From Cryptomeria japonica (lineage: Eukaryota; Streptophyta; Pinopsida; Cupressales; Cupressaceae), in NCBI RefSeq assembly GCF_030272615.1, contig NC_081408.1:304949950-305013949 (forward strand): 64,000 nt of DNA, in the 5' to 3' direction. Position 1 is the first letter of the stretch; each line of letters starts with the position of its first letter. A model generated the notes under the pieces. The model saw only the letters and a list, made by a program, of their open reading frames with translations, had not been told where the DNA came from and made no database searches. Below are positions 43,220 through 54,447 of the stretch, piece after piece. A program made the translations under genes and the position numbers.

Positions 43220-46200
43220 TCACTGGAGCTTGACTATCCTCAAAATTTTGGGGTAAGCCTTATCCAACAACTGAAGATATGTATCCCAACCAGTTTTGAA
43301 GGTGTCAGAAATGGATACTAGTCTACTTAGTAAGTGTGCTAGTGTTTCCTTCTCTTTGAATTTTGTCAATGTGGGTTTAGAAATCATGACCATGCACTCT
43401 CTCTTATGAACACCCAATGAATCTAATCTAGGACTTACCAATTCTCTAAGACTTCTTGCCCTATGAATGATCTTATGTTTCTCTTTCTCCAAAATAAAAA
43501 TTTGGTTCTCCAAGGACAAAATTTGTCCATCAACAGATGTGGTCAGTGTAGTTAATCCATAAAAAGAATTAGCAATATTAGTTATCTTGTCATATAACTC
43601 CTTCAACTTGTCATCTACATTAGCTGTAAGAATTTTGATGTTACAACACACTCTGTAGATATTTGTACATTGTTTTAAACAAACCTTAATAGGAATAAGT
43701 TTGGCCTCAATTTTATTTTTCTCAGTTTCTATGATCTGATCAAAAGCTACTCTTTTAGCTATTGTGAACTTTTCCAAAGCCCATCAGTCTGCAATCTACC
43801 TCAGAGATTGAAAATTGTTAGAAATGTGCTTTGTTAGAGTCTTAAGCTTGCTAGAAGGGCTTGCTCCATCTTCAATCTAACAGTCAAGTATCAATCTGTG
43901 CAATACTATGACCAATTGATCAATTATTTCTTTATCTGTAATACCCTCCTTCAGTAATTTCTGAGTAGCCATCATCATCAATTCAGTTGGACTCATCTCA
44001 GAGACTTATTTCTTCTCAACCTGAGAAGTGTCAATTGCCAAAACCTTTGTCGGGGCATCAGTTTTAACTGCTGGTATAGACTCAGCTATTTTTACCTTGT
44101 CCTCCTCAACCTCTTTTGCACTAGTGGCTTTGCCACTTGGTGCAGTGTCAGTTACTGTAGGTGGAGTATCATCCACAATATTTTCCACAACCTGTACATT
44201 GCCTTGCTCAAAATGGTACACTCTCCTTTACTGTCGGTTGAGTCAAAATTGGAGTTGAACTACCCAAAATACCTTTCCCTTTTGATTTGTCAGGAATGGT
44301 GGAAGTTGTTGCTCTTGCAAATTCTTCTTGAGATGTGAGAAAATCTAGATTTTTCTGAAATAATTTGGTCTTAACCTTACTAGTCTCATTTATCACCTCA
44401 TTTACTTTGCCCATCATAAGGCTTATCTGTTGGGGTTTACTACTGAAAAATTTCCTATTTGCAACATCTATGCATCTTTTCATTTCCTCATTATTTATAG
44501 CACCACACATTTCTAACTTCCTTAATCTCCCTATCTCTCTTGATAGTGTTAAGTCTTCTAGCCTCAAGTTTATTATACAAGGATAGAGGTATCTCCTTCA
44601 AAATTTCAACTAAGGCTTTCTTATAGCTGTCTATATACAACAAAATAGCCTCTTCTATTTCATTTTTCTCATTTTCTTCCAAGTCTTCATAATACCTAGA
44701 CACATTTTGCAAATTTCCATCTTTTGTAATTTCATCAATAAGCTCAGCATAGGTCCTTGTGGTCTTACCAATATCAGTATCATCGCCCTTCTTCTTTTTG
44801 CTTGTGGTTGCCTGGGTAGATTGACTGGTTTCCTCTTTTGCATAGGCTTCCTTGTCAGGGGTGGAGGTACAGTAGGTTTAGTTTCCTTTCTAACAAGTCT
44901 CCTCCTAGGCTCTACCTTTTGCTGCTCTACTGGTGGTTGTACCACTTTTTTCCTTTGTACCCTTCTGAAAGCCAGAGGTTCATTATCCTCAGGGTAGGAA
45001 TCAAAAGTGATAGAGGAAATGAAAGCTTCATGCTTCTTCACTTCTACAGTACTAGTCTCTGTCAGTTTTGCTACCTGTTTGGATCCAGAACCCAGTTGAG
45101 TGTCTATCTTATGAATTACATCCTGTACATATGCATACATCTTTTCTATTTTCTTCTCTCTTATCTTCCTATTAAAATTGGTTTTCACTTCAAGAGCCTT
45201 CTCTCATGTCATACAAAAATGCTTTGTTTTATCATCTAATGGGGCATCTAACAATATTTTTACATAGAGTTCAAAAATGTTGTCATTGACCTCATATCCA
45301 AGCTCTGTAATCCATATGGTCCTAGGTTCAACTACTTCCATAAGAGTTTCATCAGTTTTTAACATAAAATAGATATCAGTAGAGTACTCCTCCACAATGT
45401 TCTTTGATATTCTCTCCCTTTGCCTCATATTTTCTTGGAATATTTTTAAATACCCCCAAAGTTTCTCATCTCTGCCAGTACCAAGACTAGTGAGTTCTTC
45501 CTTGATTTTCATACCTACCGGTATGTCATGAGCCCGACGCTTCTTTCCAAGACTAGGTAGCTCATTCAGAAAGTAAAGCATTAAACAATCAATCAAATTT
45601 CCATATCTAAAAGTACCTTTCTTAACTCCCTTGATCTTTCCAAGGGTCAATGTCAATTTACTCATCATCCATTCACATAAATCATACTTTACATCATTTC
45701 TTAGCATCTGATATGCAATATGAATGCATGAACTAGCAATAGAATTCAATCGATTGGATGGATTTACCTTATAACCTATTATCATGCTTGCAAATTTTAC
45801 ATCAGTGTCAGTGATTGTGCTTATCCTCATTGATCTCCTATCAGAAGTTGCACCGGTGAGTTTTTCAACCTCATTGTTGGAAACTTTCTTGCCAAGTTCT
45901 TGTCCGACTTTGGGTAATTCGGTGACTGCTTGAATAGCCTCCTTCGTGATCATGTAAGGCTAATCCATCCATATGAACTCATTGTGAACCCTTCTCAAAA
46001 TCTATTTGATGACCTCATCTTTGAATTCTAGTATGTACAGAATACCGGTTAACCCTAGATCCTCAATTGCTTTGTATTCCAGTTTAATGGTTCCAGAGTC
46101 TCCCAGTATCATGGATTAATACATGCTTTTGAGGTCCTCTGTGCCTAGATCCTCTAGGGTGCAGTGAATGTATGTCCTCACATCTTCAACATACATCACG

Positions 46201-46409
46201 TCGTCAGGAACTCTAGAAAATGCTCTTGCAGAGTCTTCTTTCTTAGCAATCTGGGGAACCTCCTTGAATACAAGCCTTAACCTATCCTTAACTTCAACAA
46301 TGATTGGATTTTCATTGAAAATGGGAGCTAAAGATCCAGATTTCATTTCAAAGAATACCTGAAAGTGAATGCCAATGGAAGATTTGGTGCTTCTCAGATA
46401 ACTGCTCAA
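43220..46409 (-). pseudogene. TE-D ORF-X: about 1,060-codon protein of unknown function
   Basis: One long decayed gene read from 46409 to 43220. The frame at 46409-45204 carries on through 45188-44655 and 44567-44208; a second frame runs 44221-43220, with a local shift near 44500-44700. The N-terminal block has GSLAPIFNENPIIVEVKDRL. The best-preserved part (45204-45953, 249 residues) is a helical domain with VKFASMIIGYKVNPSNRLNS, MLRNDVKYDLCEWMMSKL and LIDCLMLYFLNELPSLGKKR. A Pro/Arg/Lys-rich linker follows (RRRLVRKETKPTVPPP), then helices, then the C-terminal half shared with TE-A (KCTNIYRVCCN, SPRLDSL, TGWDTYLQLL). It has no DSG, YxDD, DDE or zinc knuckle. The first codon at 46409 is TTG with a stop just upstream, so the start is uncertain; the first in-frame ATG is MKSGSLAP. 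It may resemble plant transposon-associated proteins of unknown function; I cannot confirm this. Confidence 0.7.
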
Positions 46410-46690
46410 AATTTTTGCTCGCTCTTAATTCACCTAAAATTCTCCTTTTATTTTCTCTGAATGCTTGAATGCTCGGTGAGTGAAAATGAATTCACTTACA
46501 CTTTTTATCAACGAAAAACCCTAATCTTTCACTATAATAAATGCTTCACGAACAACCCTAGTGGATGTCAGTTTCACAGTCTTGTGTCGAGTGAACCTTC
46601 ATCAATGATGAACACAACTCTCGAGATCTCTTCCAATCTCCTCTAGGGTAATATGCAAGATTTAGCAATGACTTTGCCAACCCCTAAGTC
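46410..46690 (-). other. TE-D spacer between gag part and ORF-X
   Basis: About 280 bp with no sustained minus-strand frame. The plus-strand open frame at 46461-46646 has no support. It could be the original intergenic leader of ORF-X. Confidence 0.4.
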
Positions 46691-46699
46691 TTATCCTCA

Positions 46700-47880
46700 G
46701 TTACCAGTGGAATTTCCTGTCAGTGGAGGAATAACCTGTTCTATCGGTGGAGTTACTAATGTAGATCCATCTCCACTTGTTTCCTCAAACTTCCTAGCCC
46801 ATCTCTTGGTGTGATCTTGTTGTATTTCATCTACCTTCTACTTTCCTTTCTCATTATCTTTATCATTACTAACCGGTTGAGTCTTTCTTCTGCAATACTT
46901 AGCAATGTGACCTATTTTGTTGCATGCATAACATGTAACATTGTTCTTTTGAATTGCTTTGACATATCCGATATCATTTCTTGACCTATAATGATTAGAA
47001 AAATGTCCAAAATTTCCACATGCATGACATTTAACATTATTTTACAATCTTCTGATCTATGACCATATTTCTTGTAATTTGTGCATTGACCGGGAATAGA
47101 ATTGTAGTTTTGATTTTCTTTATTTCTACACTATTTAGCCATATGCACAAATTTATTGCAAACAAAACATCTACCATTGAATTTATAAGCATTATATTGC
47201 CTTAGCGGATTTCTCTGTTCTAATGAGTTCCGCATATCGGTTGTCTGATCTTCATTTGCAGTACCAGAGCTTTCACCTTGTACAAATCCAAGTCCTCTAG
47301 AAGCATCAATTTGTCTTTGTCTTTTTAATAAGTCATCCAACTGTGCAACACTGATCTTAAATTTTTCTTTATACTCACTTGCAGTAGTCAGATTACCTCT
47401 CAGAGTGGTTATTTTTCTTTTAAGTTCTTGTTCATTGTTCCGAGAGTGTGCCAAATCAGTTCTCAATAGATTATTCTCATGAGTCAATATGCCACATTCA
47501 TCAAATTTGTTCTTCAGAGATATAACAAGATTATCTTCTTTTTTTCCTCAATATCTTTTGATAACCTCATAGTCAGATCTTGCATTTCATTCTTCATGAG
47601 CATGTTTGTTTGACTTAGTTTCTAACATTGTTCCTTAAGTGCATTCTTCTCCTCATCATCCGAGTTTTGCAAAAGTTATTTTCTCTTGGATTGAGCTGAT
47701 GATAACCTTTTCTGCAAGTTAAGAATGAATTCATTAGAAAAATGCAATTCATCTTGCAATTTCAAGTTCTTTATTCTTTCAGTATCATAATCCTCAAGAG
47801 CCATCTCAAGTTACTTCTCCAAAGCCATGTTCAAAGATTCCAATTTCAGGATCTTCCTCAAGCTATTAAACTTTTTCTTT
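46700..47880 (-). pseudogene. gag: TE-D gag C-terminal part: coiled coil, RGLGF motif, zinc knuckles
   Basis: Minus-strand reading starts almost at the PBS. A long coiled coil comes first (LKLESLNMALEK, ELHFSNEFILNLQKRLSSAQ, NLLRTDLAHSRNNEQELKRK). Next is LDDLLKRQRQIDASRGLGFV (about 47290-47340), which parallels LRKQKQSKDTRGLGFEVGQG in Copia-1 gag. CCHC-like units follow: CFVCNKFVHMAK (about 47135-47170) and, in shifted frames near 46880-47080, further Cys/His-rich pieces. The UBN2 N-terminal domain of copia gag is absent, so TE-D kept only the gag tail. Stops and shifts are frequent. The role would be RNA binding and multimerisation. Confidence 0.7.
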
Positions 47881-47886
47881 AGGTAC

Positions 47887-47903
47887 CAAGCTCTAATACC
47901 AAT
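47887..47903 (-). promoter_or_regulatory. TE-D primer-binding site
   Basis: The minus strand directly after the 5' LTR reads ATTGGTATTAGAGCTTGG. It is Met-tRNA type with the same C to T change (TATTAGA) as TE-A. Confidence 0.75.
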
Positions 47904-48838
47904 TATTGGTATCCAAGAACACTGAGAGGGGGGGTGAATCAGTGTTCTGTCGGTATGATAAGATTCTATCCTTTTATACCATACACATATAAATCGGTAA
48001 ACAAATAAACATATAACAAGAAGCAAATAAACCATCCACATAAATGAACACCATAACACGAAGAATTTATACGTGGAAAACCTCAAAGAGGAAAAACCAT
48101 GATAGGATTTGTGACCCACAATATCAGGTCACTGACCATATGAAAAGATATTACATATAATGGGGGCAAGCACATGCAGGAAGGCACACTGCCTATAGCA
48201 TACTGCTCATCACTAAGGGGTCTCACTGACTACAAGCTTTCTGCTAAAGTAAAATACTAAAGAATGAACTCAAGAATGCATCTGCTATGCCAAATAGAGA
48301 TCCAGGTATAGCTCTGATCTGTGCTAGTTCATAAACCTCAAACAATATTACCGGTATCGCTTCTCCTCCAAGAATGCTTTCCAAGCTATCTACAAATCAT
48401 TGTATGATATAACATTCACATACAAAATGATCTCCATTCATATACTTCACATTATACAGTTCTGCTATATTCTCCTTTATCCGTATCATGTCTATCTCAT
48501 GTGTACATTTTTTAAAATGACCTAGCAGACTGACCTATATACCCATTACAAACAATGTGCCTTATGTCGGCTTACAATACATTTACAAAAGATATTCAAT
48601 GTCAGCCTTGACAATAATTACAAAATGATTTACTAAATAAATCTTCTTTGATGTTGGCTTCCTTGAAGTATTGATGACAGTGTCTGTGTCAGTGTCAGTG
48701 TCAGTGTCAGTGTAGCCTTGAATGCTCCAAAGTCGATATTTGTCAGTATATGCCTCCTAGTGCCAGTTTATGACTTCCATCTGATCTTGTTGCCATGAAT
48801 GACAACAAAATGAATCCAATGAGTGTCAATTTCCAACA
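47904..48838 (-). mobile_element. TE-D 5' LTR
   Basis: 935 bp pairing with 42049-42973. The terminal TG on the plus strand has become TA (TATTGGTATCC), while the other end is TTTCCAACA. A short GTGTCA/GTGTCT tandem run lies near 48680-48712. The poly-C box is 7 long here and 11 in the other LTR. Confidence 0.88.
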
Positions 48839-48843
48839 TCTTG

Positions 48844-49217
48844 AATACTAGTCATAGTGGCATGGTTGTTCCAAACTTCATCCCAAAATCGAGCCTTTCT
48901 CCCATTATAGATTACCCAAGAAAGGTGGGAAAGAATAACCGATCTACAACTAGTAATAAAATTCCAAAATACTAACCCTTTTGGAAGAGATGAAGTTGTG
49001 AATAACCGCTCTCTAGGAGCCCCTCTCAAATATTTGGCAAACATAAGAGAAGCCCATTTACTTGAAGGATCCTTATAGAGCTTCCAGACTAACTTCACCC
49101 CCAAAGCTCTATTCTGAATAACAATCTATAATTCCCGATCCCCCTAAATCCTTAGGAAGACAAACCTTATCCCAGGCCAAAAGAGGGATCTTCTCCTTAA
49201 CTCTAATTTTATTGTTA
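48844..49217 (-). pseudogene. LINE-2 reverse transcriptase C-terminal region
   Basis: Minus-strand reading from about 49205 gives VKEKIPLLAWDKVCLPKDLG, the motif following the RT in plant LINEs. A one-base shift follows, then GVKLVWKLYKDPSSKWASL, FWNFITSCRSVILSHLSWVI and NGRKARFWDEVWNNHATMTS. It joins 42043 in frame when TE-D is removed. The RT core and endonuclease are missing, so the LINE is 5'-truncated near 49217, as is usual for LINE copies. Confidence 0.82.
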
Positions 49218-49838
49218 TCAAATTTTACACATGCAAAATTTAGTGCCCTAATGAAGCCTTGCATTCATTCATTTGAAAAGGTCAAATCATGAACGAGAAA
49301 TCAGAAGTGCACTATTTTTGTCTAACTTCTTTGCTTCATGTGCAGATACAGGAAAAATAAATTATAAGATGTGGGTTAAAATGTGGCTCCCATGAGGGTC
49401 GAGCTCAGCATGTTGGTGGAGATGGATGTTCTTTGTAGGTTTTGAATTTGTGCCTTATCGACAAGACTTGTCCTAATAAGAAATGCAAAGCGGTGTGTGA
49501 AGTTATCGGGTATTAGAGGAATGGGTTTCGTGTTATCCCGCGGACCCAATGACAAGGAACAAGAAGGGAGGTAGACATTGGTGACACCGGCCATCAGAAG
49601 GAACGTTTCAATGTTATCCCAATGACCCGATGGAAAGGCCCAGGTCTTGTCTATTTATCCCACATTGGCCGCAGGGAGGAGCATTTCAGTATTTAAAGGT
49701 AAAGGCCCACACATATTAAGTGTCAAAGCTTACGAGATTTTGACAAAAAGCAGTTCAGCGTTGGTGGGCCCCCGCATGCGTGCGCATCTCAAAGCGGCCA
49801 AATTTTGCAGTAAAAGGGCAAATTAATGGGTGAGTAGA
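49218..49838. other. Unassigned 620 bp segment with snRNA-promoter-like motifs
   Basis: Less AT-rich than its neighbours, with no LTR end, coding domain or partner repeat in the window. The minus-strand open frame at 49376-49594 shows no motif. ATCCCACATTG (49657-49667) resembles the plant snRNA upstream element RTCCCACATCG. A TATA-like TATTTAAA (49690-49697) follows with 22 bp between, and GGCCCA lies upstream. It may also be the continuation of the gypsy LTR fragment at 22059. It ends at GTAGA, the possible left duplication of Gypsy-1. Confidence 0.35.
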
Positions 49839-50814
49839 TGTCATGCCCAAACTTTTGGGCACAAACGAAATAATTTTTTTTTAAAACTTAACCTAATAAA
49901 ACTAAATTTGCTAAATAACGCATTAACAAGTCTTGTCTTAACTAAGTTTGATTTCTTTTCAACTAAGAATAATCTAAACCCTAGATCAAGTAAGCGAGAT
50001 AATTAAATGTGGAATCTTAATTTTCCAAAAGAATTATTATTATTTCATCAAATAATAAATAATATTTTCATTTAAACAAAAATCTCTAAATTAGTTTGCA
50101 GGAGATATTCTTAATCTCAAATAATTCTTTATTTTCCTAGGAACTAAATTAATTAATCGTAGCACTTAGGTTATTAAAACCTATTATTTTTTTAACAATA
50201 ATGATAATGCATTTAAAATTTGACTAGAAGCTAAAAGGATCTTTAATAAAATTTGCTCTAAAAACTCTAGTTCATATTGACCAAATACAATAAATTCCTA
50301 AGGTTAAAATACTTTCGAGGCACCTATTAATACAAGTTTATAAGATAAAACCCCTTTAGTTTTCAATTTAATCCTACTAATATATATATATATATATATA
50401 TATTTATTTATTTTATTTTATTTATTTATTTATTTTTACATACCCAAAAGCTTTTATATAGCATATATGTAATATATATCTATATACTTTTTTGAAAATG
50501 CCTTATCTAAGTTCACTGTAATATGTATTATTGTCTAAATACAATTAAATATATGTATATTACTAACTATATGAATCCATTAAATTTAAGAGCTTAAATA
50601 AAATAAACTATTAGTATTCCAAAAATATATGGGATACCCTATTCAAATTTTGAATAGGTTTCCCCTTTTTATTTACTCAATCGTTTTTTTTTTTATTATA
50701 TATGAATGAAACCCTAAATTCTTATAACACATAACCCACGCATATATCTTTTTTAAAACACATTTTGTGTTTTCCCTAACCCGAAATTTGGGTTAGGGCA
50801 TGTGTGTGTGTTTT

Positions 50815-51180
50815 CTGTGCAGGTTGGAGGAGGAGGAGGCGGCCATGGCTATCGGCGGCGGCCAAAGGGGGGAGGAGCAGAGACTAACTTCTCACAGCGG
50901 CCGGGGGTTTATGCACGGCGGGCGATGGAGGAGTTACTCACAAGGGGCTCCCCGTAGGGATGGCCGCAGTCGTGACTGTAGTCCATGGCCCACAGTGGCG
51001 GCCTTGGCTGCCGCTGTGGGTCGCAACTCGCAGTTCGGCTGTCACCGCTATTGAGGGGCGTCGCCCACCAGGGAAGGCCAAAACCTCCCCCTCTGTGGCT
51101 TGCGGCCCATAGGAGCAGCTGCGACCACTGCTGGGGGTCGCCGCCCACAACTAGGGTCGGCCGCCTGGCACATATGAAGC
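50815..51180. repeat. GC-rich island in Gypsy-1 3' LTR
   Basis: About 365 bp rich in GGCGGC, GCCGCT and CCCAC strings within an AT-rich LTR, with an imperfect hairpin (CCCACAGTGGCGGCC…TGCCGCTGTGGG, about 50989-51022). In element sense it follows an A/T tract and a TATA-like ATATAC, so it may mark the R region. Open frames on both strands are a by-product of GC composition. Confidence 0.7.
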
Positions 51181-51375
51181 CGAGGACTTCCAAAAATGTA
51201 TATTTAAAAAAAAAAAATCTCTTACAATGTTTCTTCTTTTTTTTGTTTTATTTAATATACAAAATACACACACACACACACACACACATATATACATATT
51301 TGTTTTCAGTGGTTAAAATTTAATCAAAAGAAATAAGTTTCATAGGCTGAGGATAATTTTAAATGGAATATGTAG

Positions 51376-51408
<33 letters not shown>

Positions 51409-51629
51409 TGAGCAATCTTTTTTTTTTTTTTAAAGAAATCTCTTTATAACATGCATAAATTAATAATTTTATTTACAGCATGATATTAGATGCAATACTC
51501 ATTTTCTAATATGTTAATAAGTGTGCTTTAAATTCTGTCTCTATTTTTTTTTAATACAAATCATAACTAATTATTCCCCTAGCACATTAAACCTAGCATA
51601 GTGGGAAATACTACATTTTTCATTGTTTA

Positions 51630-51636
<7 letters not shown>

Positions 51637-51722
<86 letters not shown>
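51637..51722. repeat. (CT)n-(TA)n microsatellite
   Basis: About 65 bp of CT repeats followed by TA repeats. The equivalent place in the right LTR (about 61080) has only CATTCTGTATATGTTTGC, so the tract grew after insertion. Confidence 0.9.
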
Positions 51723-51724
<2 letters not shown>

Positions 51725-54447
51725 TTTAAATAACACTAACAACAAGCTCTAATGTATTTCTTTCTTTAAATAAGTCTAGACACTAACTTTAAAAATAGGC
51801 TATTACTATTAGATTTATTTTTTGCAATAAATGAAATAGCAAATGACAGAATTAATTTAACTACAACAAAATTAATAAAACTAAAATATCATGTAAAACT
51901 ATTTTACTAAGATGAATACCAGATTAATATCCACACTAAACTCTAATTTGCACATGGAATTAAATAAATAAGATTTAGAGCTCTTTTCTAGTTTAATAAC
52001 TTACATGCTATTCTAGTTTACTATTTTAATTATCTACACTATTTTCATTTTGCATAGTAGATAGAATGTATTTTTATTCTCAAATAATAAGAATGCAACA
52101 AATATATTATTTCACAACTATAGGTACTTAATCCATAAATAACATTTCATTTTTTTGCAATAGCATTCTAATAGGAAAATACATTTCTTTTGAGAGCATT
52201 TATAATACAAAGTAGTCAACATTACAAAAGGGTGTGATACCCAACTAGTCTCTCATTTCCATTGAATGAGGACTTGAAATAAAAATGAATACATTTCTTC
52301 TTCTTTTTTTTATTAAAAATAAAAACAACACATAGCTTTCCTTTTTACATTGCTACAACTCAAATACAATATTCCCTTCCCTAAACTTTTCAGCAAATCA
52401 AATAAAAACCAGCAACTCCCAACTTTCCCTTGTTTTTCTCCTTTTCTTTCTAAGCAATCTGTAAATAAATCATAAGGCTTTGACCATGGAGTGCTCACCT
52501 CCCAGCCTAGGCTTACTAGAAGCCACCCCCGAGCTTGGAGAACCAAGCACTAGACAAGTTACACACATGTAAACACAACAAGCAAGGCATAAACACACAA
52601 CAAACACTTTCCCAACCAAGGCTACACTTCACCACAAAATGTGATGATTTTCACAAGGGTGGAAGTGGACCAAATACCTTGAGGAGACTGCAATAATGAA
52701 ACAACATAAGCCACCTCATGGCAACCAAAATGCAACATACGTCCATAACCCCATATCCTTATGCCCCCCAAGGCATACAAGCCATACTTCTCTCCTTATG
52801 ACCCCCAAATGCATAAACAAGGTTATGTAGCAAGGGTCACAAAACAACTCTTGAGATCACTCTCATAATGAGAGCCTCTCACTCAAGGCTGTCAAACTTC
52901 TTCCACCCCAAGACCATCCTACTCTCCCAAGAGTAGAAGGCCTTGGATACTCCCAATACAAGGAAATGCATAAAAGAAATGAAGGGAAATATCACATATT
53001 GTTTCACAAAGGAAAAATACAAGTAAACAACTCTTACATACAAGCATTTCTTCAAACATACATAAGCAACATAATCTAAAGAGATTAGAACCAACCTTAA
53101 ATCTGCCCAAAAATTTTGCTAGATCTAGTTGGGATGAGCAGCCCAAATCCACACAATCTTTTCTCCAACCCTTAGCAAAAAATTATATCCTAAAACTATC
53201 CTTCTCAAAATTGCATAATCTCCAACAATGGAGAGTGGGTGATTAACTCACTAAGTCCCTAATCCTTACCTAAGAAGGCCTCTCTCACTCTTCCCAACCC
53301 CTTGGATAGAGTGAGAGTTCTCATTGGTTGGTCTTTCCAACCTCTTACAAGTTACTAAAACTAGAAAGGGAAAAGGTAAGAGAAAGTGGGGAAGAGAGAC
53401 TGACACAAGAAAGGAAAGGTTGTCTATCTTAGGAGGAACCTTCTAAGTTGAATTTTCGCTCACCTTGGAAAAACCACTTTTTGAGGTGACTAAAAAAACA
53501 CATGGGAGTAGTCACATGCCTAAAATTACCCCTAACCCATAGGTATAACTTATGGACCTTAGGAGAAACACTTAAACTACCCCTAGGAGTCCATTTGACC
53601 CCTCAAAAACCCATATGAAGTTAACCTTCGAGTCAAACCTGAGTTGACCACTCCTAAGACTCTCTACCCAAGGAAAATTTGGGACCACACTCAAATGTTT
53701 GGAATGGGCTTTGGTAGAAACAAACTTCCTCCAAAAGACCAGTCAAAATCAATGACACTAATCAACACATATGTCAAGTGACGCAATAAAATACATTATA
53801 AAATTACACATGGAATTTGTCTCTTGTTGGATTTACACAAATTAATAAATTCAATTCAACACACATGCAACATTTACTTTCACAAATAAAATACGATACA
53901 TACGGGGTGTTGTCTTTCCAAATAGATAACCCCTGGTTTTACGAACGTACATAGGTCTAGGTTTGGTTCTCCATAATATTTCCATGGTCACATGGATAAT
54001 TTTCCTACGCATCTCAAATTACACATTAGTAATTCCAAATCACCTCATATAATATTAAACACATGAATAAGAATACACATCAAACACTCTACATACAATT
54101 GACATTAACAAATCAATATCTCATATATCCCAATTAATCCACATAAGCAATTATCATAATCCTCATAATTTGATCCATTCCTAATGTATGCATCCTATTT
54201 ATATCATCATAATAAAGTCCTGCAAATCCAATAATGACATACATCATCTCAAAGTTATCCTATTCTAGAATCATATAAAGTTCCATATCCATAATGCATA
54301 AAAATGAAGCACCAATATACATCAATGTTATCCAAATCCCGGAATCATATAAGTTCTAAATCCATAATGCATAAAAATAAAGCATCCATAATAGTCTCAT
54401 CATGAAAATAATAGAAATGCTAGGATGAGTCGGGGTAGGGCCTCACA

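Larger units (their letters stand above)
42049..48838 (-). mobile_element. TE-D: pol-less LTR element with gag C-terminus and long ORF-X
   Basis: A 6,790 bp element with LTRs 42049-42973 and 47904-48838, a Met-type PBS beside the right LTR and a polypurine tract beside the left. It interrupts LINE-2 coding sequence; joining the flanks gives TMTSIQDWFPLL in frame. The flanks are TCCCG (42044-42048) and TCTTG (48839-48843), a 5 bp duplication with two C/T differences. The LTRs agree at about 90% by eye, so insertion is old. Inside there is a coiled-coil/zinc-knuckle gag part and the unknown ORF-X, but no protease, RT, RNase H or integrase. TE-A is a related, internally deleted copy. Confidence 0.88.
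49839..54447 (-). mobile_element. Gypsy-1 3' LTR
   Basis: 4,609 bp. On the plus strand it runs from TGTCATGCCC to GGGCCTCACA. The right LTR repeats it throughout. It includes a GC-rich island (50815-51180) and several microsatellites: (CA)n at about 51268-51289 and 51379-51407, and (CT)n/(TA)n at 51637-51722. It also holds long stretches without any ORF. Frames at 52313-53152 lie in non-coding LTR. Confidence 0.9.

Noticed and set aside
50800-51323. Ala/Gly/Arg-rich open frames in a GC-rich block, with a counterpart at 60258-60674
   Set aside because: Frames exist on both strands, and the two LTR copies do not keep the same protein. The GC island explains them.
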